From NCBI RefSeq assembly GCF_000515335.1, contig NZ_KI911563.1, positions 3,952,338-4,016,337 of the forward strand: 64,000 nucleotides of DNA. Direction: 5' to 3'. Origin of the DNA: Cohnella panacarvi Gsoil 349. GTDB lineage: Bacteria > Bacillota > Bacilli > Paenibacillales > Paenibacillaceae. Below are positions 16,545 through 26,440 of this stretch, in pieces (within the stretch, counting starts at the first letter, position 1; each line of letters begins with the position of its first letter). Under the pieces are notes generated by a model, which ran no database searches, was not told the DNA's origin, and saw nothing but the letters and a program-made list of their open reading frames with translations. Position numbers and translations under genes: made by a program.

Positions 16545-16779
16545 ATGAGCGGGGCGCGCGCTTGCGCTTAAGCACGGAATTCCGCTCGTCGCGTCGCATC
16601 ATACGCATTTCGCTCGATATTTGCCGTATTACAACCTCCAATGGTTGGGTAAACTGCTATACAGATATTTGCATTGGTTTCATCGTCCTTGCCGGACGAT
16701 CTATGTCCCTAGCCTGTACAAGGAGCCGTCCGTCCGGGCGAGACTGGCCGCGGCTTACGCCAGACCGGTCGTCAAGTAA
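16545..16779 (+). pseudogene. Family 4 glycosyltransferase remnant
   Basis: In one frame (16549-16779) the sequence reads ALKHGIPLVASHHTHFARYL, then YYNLQWLGKLLYRYLHWFHR and PCRTIYVPS, the characteristic middle of diacylglycerol/mannosyl GT4 enzymes. It then passes straight into a C-terminal-like end (SVRARLAAAYARPVVK). The original ATG at 16545 with AAGGAGAGG upstream is now out of frame. Large parts of the donor-binding domain are gone, so the gene is dead. Confidence 0.75.
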
Positions 16780-17098
16780 GTTTGCTCGGCTTAAAGTCGG
16801 AAATTCGCGAAACGCTAGGTCCTCGGCAACAAAACGATTGCTATTCGATGCAAAGCGGAGCATTCTTCCGCCAATGGGTATCTTCGGGGGCTCTTTATCT
16901 CCAAGAACCCTGTTTCTTGGTTATCGGGAGCGAAATCGGGTGTATAGCGCTTTTGACAAAAGGCAGTAAAGGAAAGAAAATCAAGGATGTATCTTCGGGC
17001 CCTTACGGAGACTGTACAGAAAAGACAATTCACAGAAAACAAACAGAGAGATAAAAAGGGACAAAGAAAAATAGGGGTTTAGGGGGTCACAACTGAAT
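16780..17098 (+). other. Intergenic region before the GT2 gene
   Basis: No gene seen. It holds a 7-bp hairpin CCAAGAA/TTCTTGG (16901-16920) followed by TTATC, and an exact TTGACA (16953-16958) with only a weak -10 (GAAAAT) 17 bases later. A purine-rich stretch with GGGGG lies before the GT2 start. Confidence 0.4.
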
Positions 17099-18337
17099 AT
17101 GTTCAACAGCTTTCTAATGGTCGTGCAAGCATTGGCCGCCGCAATCGGCGTATACCAAATCGCTCTTTCGTTCTTCGGTTGGTACCGCAGGAAGGAGCGG
17201 ATTACGCACAAGCCGACCAAATCGTTCGCGCTGCTCGTAGCCGCCCATAACGAGGAGGCCGTCGTCGGAGCGCTGATCGAGAACTTGCTCAAGATGGATT
17301 ATCCGCGCGAGTTGTTCGATATTTTCGTCATCTGCGACAATTGCACCGACGGAACGGCGAACATCGTGCGAGGCTACCCTGGCGTATACGCCTGCGAGCG
17401 TACGAATCCGAATCAACGCGGCAAAGGCTTCGCGATCGAATGGATGCTCAAGGAGCTATGGAAGCATCCGAAGCCATACGACGCGATCGTCATGTTCGAC
17501 GCCGACAATCTGGTCGCGACGGACTTCCTGCACTACATGAACGAAGACCTGTGCAACGGCTATAAAGTCGTTCAAGGCTATCTCGATACGAAAAACCCGC
17601 ACGATTCTTGGATCAGCGCGGCGAACGGCATCACGTACTGGTTCTGTAACCGGTTGTGGCAGCTGCCTCGCTTGAATCTGAAGCTGTCGAACTTCCTTGG
17701 CGGCACCGGAATGTGCTTCGAGACTAAGCTGCTTAAGGATATGGGCTGGGGCGCGACGAGCCTGGTCGAAGACCTGGAGTTCACGGTACGCTGCATTCAA
17801 CGCAACATCTATCCGAAATTCAACTACGACGCGCGCGTATACGACGAGAAGCCGATCACGTTCCGCGCTTCCGCGCGCCAACGGCTGCGCTGGATGCAAG
17901 GCCACTTCGACGTCTGCCGCAGGTATATGATGCCGCTGCTGTGGCAAGGCATTAAAGAACGGAGCATCGTCAAGATCGACGCCGCGCTGTATGTCTTTAA
18001 TGCATTCGTCTATTTGATCGGTTTCCTGCTCACGTTGACGCTCTGGTTCGACGTCATGCTGCCGGGCGAGCCGAATTTGACGTCGATCTACTCGAAGATG
18101 CCTCTGGGCTTGTCGCTCACGATCGTGCTGTACGGTTACCTGCAATGTCCGATCGCGATGTTGATGGAGAGAGTGAACTGGCGCATGTACCTCAGGTTGA
18201 TATCGTTCCCGGTCTTCTTCCTGTCCTGGTGGCCGATCGCGTTCTACGCGTTCTTCACGCAGAACAACAAGACGTGGAGCCACACGAAGCATACGCGCGT
18301 TATTCGCCTCGAAGAGGTGCAAGGCAAACAAATGTAA
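17099..18337 (+). CDS. Membrane glycosyltransferase family 2
   Basis: 412 residues. An N-terminal helix (~5-25) anchors the protein. The GT-A domain contains VAAHNEEAV, CDNCTDGT, the DxD motif in MFDADN, the acidic VEDLEFT and the QRLRW motif of processive synthases (hyaluronan/cellulose/PgaC type). About three C-terminal helices follow (~295-395). It probably builds an extracellular beta-linked polysaccharide or glycolipid at the membrane; the sugar is not predictable. It is a single-gene unit; a 12-bp hairpin (18350-18380) follows without a T run. Confidence 0.87.
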   Translation: MFNSFLMVVQALAAAIGVYQIALSFFGWYRRKERITHKPTKSFALLVAAHNEEAVVGALIENLLKMDYPRELFDIFVICDNCTDGTANIVRGYPGVYACERTNPNQRGKGFAIEWMLKELWKHPKPYDAIVMFDADNLVATDFLHYMNEDLCNGYKVVQGYLDTKNPHDSWISAANGITYWFCNRLWQLPRLNLKLSNFLGGTGMCFETKLLKDMGWGATSLVEDLEFTVRCIQRNIYPKFNYDARVYDEKPITFRASARQRLRWMQGHFDVCRRYMMPLLWQGIKERSIVKIDAALYVFNAFVYLIGFLLTLTLWFDVMLPGEPNLTSIYSKMPLGLSLTIVLYGYLQCPIAMLMERVNWRMYLRLISFPVFFLSWWPIAFYAFFTQNNKTWSHTKHTRVIRLEEVQGKQM

Positions 18338-18394
18338 AGCCGGGCAGGAAGCTTCCCTCGGACATGCGCCGAGGGAAGCTGTCTGAAACCGGCG

Positions 18395-18423
18395 TTGACA
18401 TCGCGTCTGCGCCGTGCTATAGT
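18395..18423 (+). promoter_or_regulatory. Sigma-A promoter of the infC operon
   Basis: Exact TTGACA (18395-18400), a 17-base spacer and TATAGT (18418-18423). Confidence 0.87.
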
Positions 18424-18429
18424 ATTCGA

Positions 18430-18606
18430 GTGTCTGATTTGTTTGGTTATATTCAGCACGCACAAGCAGAAGCGCCCGCTTCTCACCTGATCGGCCACGG
18501 CTGACGGGTATGCGTAGCCACGAAGACGGAGATTGCCGGAGCATACGTTTCCGCGTCCCGTATACGTAGGACTAGGATGCGGGTCGATGCGACTCGTATT
18601 TTTTTT
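18430..18606 (+). promoter_or_regulatory. infC leader with attenuator (L20-type leader)
   Basis: About 180 bases of untranslated leader end in a terminator hairpin: 18577-18586 pairs with 18590-18599 (three-base loop) and runs into eight Ts at 18599-18606, 63 bases before the infC start. In low-GC Gram-positive bacteria this leader binds ribosomal protein L20, which shuts the operon off by attenuation. The matching gene order infC-rpmI-rplT supports this. Confidence 0.78.
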
Positions 18607-18669
18607 GCATTCAAGCGAGGCGAAATCAAGTAACTCAAGGATGCACTTTCACTGTGGAGGTGGAACACG

Positions 18670-19182
18670 ATTAGCAAGGATCATCAAATCAACGAGGAAA
18701 TCCGGGCGAAGGAAGTCAGGCTGGTCGGCCCAGAGGGCGAGCAAATCGGAATCAAACCATTCCGCGAAGCGATGCAAATGGCAATCGACGCGAATCTTGA
18801 CCTGGTCAACGTAGCGCCGCAGGCAAAGCCGCCTGTATGCCGCATCATGGACTACGGCAAGTTCCGTTACGAGCAGCAGAAGAAGGAAAAAGAAGCCCGG
18901 AAGAATCAGAAGATCGTCGACCTGAAAGAAGTATGGTTCCGTGCGAACATCGAGGAGCACGATTACCAGACGAAATTCCGCAATGTCGTGAAGTTCTTGA
19001 ATGACGGCGACAAGGTTAAATGCTCCGTGCGTTTCCGCGGCCGTGAAATTACGCATGCCAAGCTCGGACAGAAGATCTTGGAGCGCGTTGCGAACGAAGT
19101 GAACGATCTTTGCGTCGTCGAACGCCAACCTAAGTTGGAAGGCCGCAGCATGATTATGATTTTGGCTCCGAAAAGCCACTGA
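18670..19182 (+). CDS. infC: Translation initiation factor IF-3, ATT start
   Basis: 170 residues starting (M)SKDHQINEEIRAKEVRLVGP. The only start that covers the conserved N terminus is ATT at 18670, 7 bases after GGAGGTG; the first in-frame ATG (18772) would remove 34 conserved residues. A rare ATT/AUU start is the known hallmark of infC and allows IF-3 to limit its own translation. The linker and C-terminal domain (KEVWFRANIEEHDYQTK, GRSMIMILAPK) are intact. Confidence 0.96.
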   Translation: MSKDHQINEEIRAKEVRLVGPEGEQIGIKPFREAMQMAIDANLDLVNVAPQAKPPVCRIMDYGKFRYEQQKKEKEARKNQKIVDLKEVWFRANIEEHDYQTKFRNVVKFLNDGDKVKCSVRFRGREITHAKLGQKILERVANEVNDLCVVERQPKLEGRSMIMILAPKSH

Positions 19183-19197
19183 CAGGAGGAACAATCC

Positions 19198-19398
19198 ATG
19201 CCTAAGATGAAAACGCACAGCAGCTTGAAGGATCGCTTCAAAATTACCGGTACGGGTAAAGTCAAGCGCCATAAAGCTTACAAAAACCACTTGCTGTCCC
19301 ACAAATCGGGACGCCAAAAACGCGTATTGTCCAACCAGCCTCTGATGGCTCAAGGCGACGTGCGCCGCTTGCAACAACAACTCGCAAACCTGAAATAA
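19198..19398 (+). CDS. rpmI: 50S ribosomal protein L35
   Basis: 66 residues, PKMKTHSSLKDRFKITGTGK at the N terminus, typical length and very basic. AGGAGGAACAATCC precedes the ATG. It is 15 bases after infC and 32 before rplT, the universal order in Firmicutes. Confidence 0.98.
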   Translation: MPKMKTHSSLKDRFKITGTGKVKRHKAYKNHLLSHKSGRQKRVLSNQPLMAQGDVRRLQQQLANLK

Positions 19399-19430
19399 AC
19401 GTTAATTAGACTTCCGGGAGGTAATGAATC

Positions 19431-19790
19431 ATGGCAAGAGTCAAAGGCGGATTCGTCACGCGCCGCCGTCGCAATAGAATGTTGAAACTGGCTAAAGGTT
19501 ATTGGGGCGCCAAGCACCGCCTGTTCAAGAAAGCCAAAGAACAGGTAATGAAGTCCCTGATGTACGCATACCGCGACCGTCGTCAGACGAAGCGCAACTT
19601 CCGCAAATTGTGGATCGTGCGTATTAACGCGGCTGCTCGTCAGAACGGCCTTTCCTACAGCAAATTGATGCACGGCCTCAAGCTCGCCGGCATCGAAGTG
19701 AACCGCAAAATGCTCGCCGACCTCGCAGTGAACGACATCAACGCGTTCAACTCGCTTGCCGGCGCCGCGAAATCCAAAATCAACGCTTAA
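19431..19790 (+). CDS. rplT: 50S ribosomal protein L20
   Basis: 119 residues, [20 protein letters not shown] at the N terminus, full length. Besides its structural role in the 50S subunit, L20 is the likely autorepressor of this operon through the leader upstream of infC. GGGAGG precedes the start, and a terminator follows. Confidence 0.98.
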   Translation: MARVKGGFVTRRRRNRMLKLAKGYWGAKHRLFKKAKEQVMKSLMYAYRDRRQTKRNFRKLWIVRINAAARQNGLSYSKLMHGLKLAGIEVNRKMLADLAVNDINAFNSLAGAAKSKINA

Positions 19791-19807
19791 TCGCGTATGG
19801 ACTCTTC

Positions 19808-19855
19808 AAACCGCGTCTTCTTCGTCCCGAACGGGACAAGAGGCGCGGTTTTTGC
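19808..19855 (+). terminator. Terminator after rplT
   Basis: AAACCGCG pairs with CGCGGTTT, with the inner stem GTCCCG/CGGGAC, followed by five Ts. Confidence 0.88.
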
Positions 19856-20003
19856 TTTGGGAGACATACGATTAAGGCATATCCATGAGGTACACCTGTA
19901 CAAGCCAAGCTTGTTCCCTCCCCATACCCTATAAAGTAACGGGGGGACGGCTGCTCACGGCAGTCCGCGTCCTCGTCCGCAACAAGGGAGGAGGGTTTCA
20001 AAG

Positions 20004-20294
20004 ATGTCGCGAGTCACTCGCGCGCAAGCGCAGAAGTTGGTCGGTCAGAACATCTATGCCGTTCGGAAGGACGGTTCGGTCGTCTCGGGCAAGCTGGTCC
20101 GCATTTCGGGCAACAGGCTCCTGCTCGAAGCGCCGAAAGGCAAAACGGTTCGCACGAAGGCGATCATTCCACTCGTCTTGTTCGACTTGCTGGCGATCGG
20201 CACGATTCCGTTCGCCGGATTCGGGGGATTCGGGGGATTCGGGGGATACGGCGGGTTTGGCCCATACGGCGGCGGCTTCGGCGGATGGTGGTAA
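20004..20294 (+). CDS. Small protein with Sm-like N terminus and FGG-repeat tail
   Basis: 96 residues. Residues 12-45 (VGQNIYAVRKDGSVVSGKLV, ISGNRLLLE) look like the two strands of an Sm/Hfq-type or PRC-barrel-like sheet. A hydrophobic stretch (IIPLVLFDLLAIGTIPF) follows, then a tail of repeated FGG units ending GGGFGGWW, encoded by a 9-bp repeat TTCGGGGGA. Spore-coat-like Gly-rich proteins have similar tails, but I do not recognise a family. GGAGGAGGG lies upstream, and a terminator follows. Confidence 0.7.
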   Translation: MSRVTRAQAQKLVGQNIYAVRKDGSVVSGKLVRISGNRLLLEAPKGKTVRTKAIIPLVLFDLLAIGTIPFAGFGGFGGFGGYGGFGPYGGGFGGWW

Positions 20295-20301
20295 CCTGAA
20301 T

Positions 20302-20348
20302 AAAGCGTACTTGCCATACGGGAACTTCCCGGGGCGAGTACGCTTTTT
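20302..20348 (+). terminator. Terminator after the Gly-rich small gene
   Basis: AAAGCGTACT (20302-20311) pairs with AGTACGCTTT (20337-20346) and runs into Ts; an inner GGGAA/TTCCC stem is also possible. Confidence 0.85.
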
Positions 20349-20366
20349 GAATGCACCCAACGTATT

Positions 20367-20840
20367 TCAGAACGCATTCCCGAAAGCATCGTTTAGGCTA
20401 ACGAGCGATTTGTGCATGTGATAAGCCTTGAGCGCATCTACATACGCCAGCGATTGGTAGCCGAGACGTTTATAGAATCGAATTCCGCGAGCGTTGCCTT
20501 CATCGACGAACAAATAGGCAACGGTGCAGCCTTTATGGCGTCCGTACGATTCCGCTCGGTTCATCAGCTCCGTCCCCCACCGGCGGTTCTGATGTCTTCC
20601 GTCCACGGCGAGCAAATCGACGAAGAGCGCCGCGCCTCGAATTTCAATGTGGACGAAGCCGTGCGGGAGGCTTTGCCGCGAACGTGAGGCTACGAACGTC
20701 GGACCTCTGCGCAGACGGCGCACCACTTCGAACCGGAGCTTCCCATCCCTCGGATGCTGCCAGGGCGACAACGGTACAAGCTGCTTGCGTACCAACTCCA
20801 CGATTCCCCGGGTATCCCCTTGCTGTTTCCAACGGATCAT
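20367..20840 (-). CDS. GNAT family N-acetyltransferase
   Basis: 157 residues from MIRWKQQG. The acetyl-CoA-binding region is LLAVDGRHQNRRWGTELMNRAE and the C-terminal part is YLFVDEGNARGIRFYKRLGY. The ATG at 20840 is preferred over the one at 20846, since AGGAGG lies 8 bases from the former and only 2 from the latter. The substrate cannot be inferred. It is transcribed alone towards the Gly-rich gene. Confidence 0.85.
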   Translation of the reverse strand: MIRWKQQGDTRGIVELVRKQLVPLSPWQHPRDGKLRFEVVRRLRRGPTFVASRSRQSLPHGFVHIEIRGAALFVDLLAVDGRHQNRRWGTELMNRAESYGRHKGCTVAYLFVDEGNARGIRFYKRLGYQSLAYVDALKAYHMHKSLVSLNDAFGNAF

Positions 20841-20959
20841 CCGCATCGCCTCCTCGTGCGCGAGACATGCTATTAGGGAACGTAACCAGCCCGTGGTATA
20901 ACGTATGTAGGGGTCGCCAAGGCGGTAACGGCGACTTGGCGATTTCGCGAACTTGCGTA

Positions 20960-20988
20960 TTGACGAAAGCTTGTCGGAAGCATATAAT
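20960..20988 (+). promoter_or_regulatory. Sigma-A promoter of the ilv-leu operon
   Basis: TTGACG (20960-20965), a 17-base spacer and an exact TATAAT (20983-20988), just upstream of the T-box leader. Confidence 0.88.
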
Positions 20989-21016
20989 TAATTTTAATTC
21001 ACTGAACAATTAACAG

Positions 21017-21331
21017 CCGTGAAGAGGAAAAAGCGTTAGGGCTCTTATGCTCAGAGAGTATCGGAACTGCTGAGACCGATACCTTAATCCCTGAATGCGA
21101 AGTCTCCTCGGAGCTGTTCGCCTGAACCGCCGCTGGCGCAGTAGGGTGAACCGGAGTAGCGCTCGTTATTGCGCCAAGTATGGTAACGTCGCCGCGTGCG
21201 CACGCCCCGCCATACTTTCGAAGGTCGTCGCCGCGAGGCGTACGGCAAACTCGGGTGGTACCACGGAAGCGACAAGCCTTTCGTCCCAAGATAGCCATGA
21301 ATATGGCTGCGGGACGGAAAGGCTTTTTTAT
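21017..21331 (+). promoter_or_regulatory. T-box riboswitch controlling the ilv-leu operon
   Basis: A ~315-base structured leader carries the T-box sequence GGGTGGTACCACGG (21253-21266). A terminator stem AAGCCTTTCGTCCC / GGGACGGAAAGGCTT (21274-21287 with 21311-21325) ends in Ts. Uncharged tRNA pairing at the T-box bulge would block termination. The specifier is most likely a CTC (Leu) codon within GAAGTCTCCTCGGAGC at about 21100-21115, by analogy with B. subtilis ilv-leu, but I cannot fold the RNA to prove it. Confidence 0.92.
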
Positions 21332-21379
21332 CGTGATCAGGCACTATAACTGATCGCACTTTGAAGGGAGGAATTATGG

Positions 21380-23125
21380 ATGAGCGCACAAAGTGCTACG
21401 CTGAAATCCAAAGAAGAATTAATCGCGAAATGGAGCAAGTCGGAAGTCATCTCCGGGTCGGAAATGCTTCTTCGCAGCTTGTTGTTGGAGGGCGCGGAAT
21501 GCGTCTTCGGGTATCCGGGCGGCGCGGTTCTGTACATCTATGACGCCATGCACGGCTTCTCGGATTTCCAGCATTTGCTGACTCGCCATGAACAAGGCGC
21601 AATCCATGCGGCGGACGGCTACGCGCGTTCCACCGGCAAAGTCGGCGTATGTATCGCAACGTCCGGACCGGGAGCGACGAACCTCGTCACGGGGATCGCG
21701 ACGGCTTACATGGATTCCGTTCCTCTCGTCGTCATTACGGGCAACGTCTTCTCGACCTTGATCGGTACGGACGCGTTCCAGGAAGCGGATATCGTCGGCA
21801 TCACGATGCCGATCACGAAGCACAGCTACATGGTTCGCGACGTAGAAGAGCTGCCGCGCGTCATCCACGAAGCGTTCCATATTGCGAATACGGGTCGTAA
21901 AGGTCCGGTGTTGATCGACATTCCGAAGGACGTATCGGCGGCGAAGACGCTCTTCAAGCCGGTTGGCGAACTTCAACTGCGCGGCTACAATCCGACGGTG
22001 CAACCGAACCGCAATCAAGTCGACAAATTGATCAAGGCGATCGAGAAGGCAGAACGTCCGATCATGCTCGTCGGCGGCGGCGTCATCTATTCGGGAGCGC
22101 ACGAGGAACTGCACGAGTTCGTGACGAAGACGCAAATTCCGGTAACGACGACGCTGCTCGGCCTGGGCGCATTCCCGACGGGACACGAGCTTCACATGGG
22201 ATTCCCGGGCATGCACGGGACCTATACCGCGAATAACGCGATCCAGAACGCAGACCTCTTGATTAATATCGGCGCTCGCTTCGACGACCGCGTGACGGGC
22301 AAGCTGAAAGGCTTCGCGCCGAAGGCGAAGATCGTTCATATCGATATCGATCCGGCGGAGATCGGCAAGAACGTACCGACTGACATCCCGATCGTAGGAG
22401 ATGCCAAATCGGTGCTGAAGACGGCGAACGAGCTAGCGAAGCGTGCGAACTTGGCGGATGCGTGGCGCGCTCAGATCGCGGCTTGGAAGGCAAGCTACCC
22501 GTTCAAGTATAAGGATTCCGACGTGGAGTTGAAGCCGCAGTGGGTCATCTCGATGATTCACGAGACGACGAAAGGCGACGCGATCGTAACGACGGACGTC
22601 GGTCAGCATCAAATGTGGGCGGCTCAATATTATCCGTTCAATAAACCGCGCTCTTGGGTAACGTCGGGCGGACTCGGGACGATGGGCTTCGGCTTCCCGT
22701 CCGCGATCGGCGCTCAGATGGGCAATCCGGATCGTACGGTCGTATCGATCAACGGCGACGGCGGCATGCAAATGTGCGCCCAAGAACTGGCGATCTGCGC
22801 GATCAACAACATTCCGGTCAAAGTCGCCATTATCAACAACCAAGTGCTAGGCATGGTTCGCCAGTGGCAGGAGCTGATTCACGAGAATCGGGAGAGCCAT
22901 ATCGATCTTGCGGGCAGCCCGGATTTCGTCAAGCTGGGAGAAGCCTACGGCGTTAAATCCTTCCGCGCGACGAACAAGGAAGAGGCGCGTCGCGTCTGGG
23001 AAGAAGCGCTCAAGCATAACGGTCCGGCGCTCGTCGAATTCGTCGTGCGCAAGGAAGAGAACGTCTACCCGATGGTCACGCAGGGCAGCACGATCGACCA
23101 TATGCTGATGGGGGATTCCGAATGA
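21380..23125 (+). CDS. ilvB: Acetolactate synthase large subunit
   Basis: 581 residues. The FAD/ThDP enzyme motifs are clear: [29 protein letters not shown] (with the ThDP-activating Glu), [13 protein letters not shown] and the ThDP-Mg motif GDGGMQM ending in AIINN. It condenses pyruvate with pyruvate or 2-oxobutyrate at the first common step of Val/Leu/Ile synthesis. GGGAGGAATT precedes the start. The gene is read through the T-box leader and overlaps ilvN by 4 bases. Confidence 0.97.
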   Translation: MSAQSATLKSKEELIAKWSKSEVISGSEMLLRSLLLEGAECVFGYPGGAVLYIYDAMHGFSDFQHLLTRHEQGAIHAADGYARSTGKVGVCIATSGPGATNLVTGIATAYMDSVPLVVITGNVFSTLIGTDAFQEADIVGITMPITKHSYMVRDVEELPRVIHEAFHIANTGRKGPVLIDIPKDVSAAKTLFKPVGELQLRGYNPTVQPNRNQVDKLIKAIEKAERPIMLVGGGVIYSGAHEELHEFVTKTQIPVTTTLLGLGAFPTGHELHMGFPGMHGTYTANNAIQNADLLINIGARFDDRVTGKLKGFAPKAKIVHIDIDPAEIGKNVPTDIPIVGDAKSVLKTANELAKRANLADAWRAQIAAWKASYPFKYKDSDVELKPQWVISMIHETTKGDAIVTTDVGQHQMWAAQYYPFNKPRSWVTSGGLGTMGFGFPSAIGAQMGNPDRTVVSINGDGGMQMCAQELAICAINNIPVKVAIINNQVLGMVRQWQELIHENRESHIDLAGSPDFVKLGEAYGVKSFRATNKEEARRVWEEALKHNGPALVEFVVRKEENVYPMVTQGSTIDHMLMGDSE

Positions 23126-23607
23126 AGAACAAACATACGATCGCCATTCTCGTGAACGATCAGCCAGGCGTGCTGCAACGGGTTTCCGGCCTGTTCGGAC
23201 GCCGCGGCTTCAACATTGAGAGCATTACAGTCGGCGCGTCCGAAGAACCCGGATTGTCCCGTATGGTCATCGTTACTACCGGCGATGACCATACGCTGGA
23301 ACAAATCCAAAAGCAGTTGTACAAGCTTATCGACGTCATCAAAGTGACGGACGTCAGCTCGAATCCGATGGTCGGACGCGAGCTCGGCTTGATCAAGATC
23401 GGCGCCGAGCCGTCGGCCCGCCCGGAAATTCTCGGCATCGTCGAGACGTTCCGCGCGGCGGTCGTCGACATCGGCCCAAGCACGTTAATCGTTCAAGTCG
23501 TCGGGGATACGGAGAAAATCGACGCCATGATCGAGCTTCTTAAACCGTACGGCATCCGGGAGCTGTCCCGCACCGGGGTTACGGCAATGGCGCGCGGCAG
23601 CCGCTAA
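23122..23607 (+). CDS. ilvN: Acetolactate synthase small (regulatory) subunit
   Basis: 161 residues. The N-terminal ACT domain ([32 protein letters not shown]) binds valine for feedback control, and the C-terminal domain ([20 protein letters not shown]) activates the large subunit. It overlaps ilvB by ATGA. A GC-rich 155-bp gap with a CCCGCTT/AGCGGG hairpin separates it from ilvC. Confidence 0.96.
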   Translation: MKNKHTIAILVNDQPGVLQRVSGLFGRRGFNIESITVGASEEPGLSRMVIVTTGDDHTLEQIQKQLYKLIDVIKVTDVSSNPMVGRELGLIKIGAEPSARPEILGIVETFRAAVVDIGPSTLIVQVVGDTEKIDAMIELLKPYGIRELSRTGVTAMARGSR

Positions 23608-23627
23608 AGTCGTTCGCAATGGGATGA

Positions 23628-24755
<1,128 letters not shown>

Positions 24756-24778
24756 TTCGAATCGAATAGTAGACACGC

Positions 24779-24821
24779 AAGCCGTCGCCGTCCTTGAGGG
24801 CGGCGGCTTTCATGTTATAAT
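24779..24821 (+). promoter_or_regulatory. Hairpin after ilvC overlapping a promoter for leuA
   Basis: An 11-bp stem (24779-24789 with 24799-24809, one G-U pair) has only a weak T tail. The right arm overlaps a promoter-like pair TTGAGG (24794-24799) and TATAAT (24816-24821), 16 bases apart. leuA and later genes could therefore be transcribed both from the T-box promoter and from here. Confidence 0.6.
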
Positions 24822-24867
24822 CGGATTAACGAAGATAGATCAGCAGGAGGTGCAGGAACACTCAGCC

Positions 24868-26418
24868 ATGCGGAAAATATACATTTTTGACACGACGTTG
24901 AGAGACGGCGAGCAATCGCCGGGCGTTAACCTGAACACGCAGGAGAAGGTCGAAATCGCGCTGCAATTGGAGAGACTCGGCGTCGATCGGATCGAAGCGG
25001 GCTTCCCGGCAGCTTCGCCGGGCGACTTGGCGGCTGTCGACGCGGTAGCGCGCGCCGTTAAGAACGCGACGGTCATCGGGCTTGCCCGTTCGCGCGAGCA
25101 AGACATCGATGCCGTTCGCGAAGCGGTGAAAGCTGCCAAAGATCCGGGTATCCACTTGTTCCTCGCGACTTCCCCGATCCATCGCAAGCACAAGCTGCGC
25201 ATGGAGAAGGAGCAAGTGCTGGAGACGGCGGACCGGATGATTCGGTACGCGAAGCAATACTTCGATAAGGTCGAGTTTTCTCCCGAAGACGCCGGCCGCA
25301 CGGAGCTGGACTTCCTGGTCGAAGTGACCGAGATGGCGATCAAGGCGGGAGCGACCGTCGTGAACATTCCGGATACGGTCGGTTATTTGACGCCGTACGA
25401 ATACGGCAATATTTTCAAGACGCTGAAAGAGAAAGTGCCGGGCATCGAGAAGATCCAGCTGTCCGCGCACTGTCACGACGATCTGGGTATGGCGACGGCG
25501 AACGCGCTCGCGGCGATTCTGAACGGCGCCGACCAGATCGAAGGTACGATCAACGGCATCGGCGAACGCGCCGGCAACACCGCGATCGAGGAAGTGGCGC
25601 TGGCTCTCGAGACGAGATCGGAGTTCTTCCAAGCGAAGACGACGCTTCAATTGAAGGAGATCGCCAGAACGAGCCGTCTCGTCAGCAAGCTGACGGGCAT
25701 GGTCGTACCGGGCAATAAAGCGATCGTCGGCGCTAACGCGTTCGCGCATGAATCGGGAATCCATCAGGACGGCATGCTTAAAGAGAAGACGACGTACGAG
25801 ATCATCTCTCCGGACACGATCGGTCTCAAGGACAGCAAGCTCGTGCTGGGCAAACATTCCGGCCGCCACGCGTTCCGCGAGAAGCTGGTCGACCTCGGGT
25901 ACGACAACTTGTCCGAAGAGCAGCTTAATGCGGCTTTCGGCAAATTCAAGGACTTGGCGGACCGCAAGAAGAACGTCAGCGACGAAGACATCCGCGCCTT
26001 GCTCGAGGAGAAAATCATCGAGACGCCGGAAGTGTACTCTCTGCAGCAGCTGATCGTGTCCTTCGACAGCCATGCGACCCCTTCGGCTACAGTGAAACTC
26101 AAAACAGCAAACGGATCGGTGGAGAAGCGTTCGGAGGGCAACGGCTCGGTCGACGCGATCTACCAAGCGATCGACGCGCTTACCGGCGAAGCCGTGGAAC
26201 TGGACGACTACACGCTCAAGTCCGTAACGGACGGCACGGACGCGCTCGGCGAAGTGCACGTCGTGCTTAAGCAAGGCGACTCGTCCGCTCACGGACGCGG
26301 CGTCAGCACCGATATTCTCGAAGCAAGCGCCCGCGCGTACGTCGATGCCTTGAACCGGCTCATCGACAAGCGCAACGCGCCGACCCGCAGCCGCCGCGAC
26401 AACGTCACGTTGATCTAA
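24868..26418 (+). CDS. leuA: 2-isopropylmalate synthase
   Basis: 516 residues. DTTLRDGEQSPGVNLN, the metal-binding SAHCHDDLGMATANAL and NGIGERAGNTAIEEV identify the enzyme that condenses acetyl-CoA with 2-oxoisovalerate. The C-terminal ~130 residues form the leucine-sensing allosteric domain. The ATG at 24868 was chosen over an in-frame GTG at 24850, which overlaps the AGGAGG itself; CAGGAA lies 9 bases before the ATG. Confidence 0.96.
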   Translation: MRKIYIFDTTLRDGEQSPGVNLNTQEKVEIALQLERLGVDRIEAGFPAASPGDLAAVDAVARAVKNATVIGLARSREQDIDAVREAVKAAKDPGIHLFLATSPIHRKHKLRMEKEQVLETADRMIRYAKQYFDKVEFSPEDAGRTELDFLVEVTEMAIKAGATVVNIPDTVGYLTPYEYGNIFKTLKEKVPGIEKIQLSAHCHDDLGMATANALAAILNGADQIEGTINGIGERAGNTAIEEVALALETRSEFFQAKTTLQLKEIARTSRLVSKLTGMVVPGNKAIVGANAFAHESGIHQDGMLKEKTTYEIISPDTIGLKDSKLVLGKHSGRHAFREKLVDLGYDNLSEEQLNAAFGKFKDLADRKKNVSDEDIRALLEEKIIETPEVYSLQQLIVSFDSHATPSATVKLKTANGSVEKRSEGNGSVDAIYQAIDALTGEAVELDDYTLKSVTDGTDALGEVHVVLKQGDSSAHGRGVSTDILEASARAYVDALNRLIDKRNAPTRSRRDNVTLI

Positions 26419-26440
26419 GAATCGAAATGGGGAAGCATCG

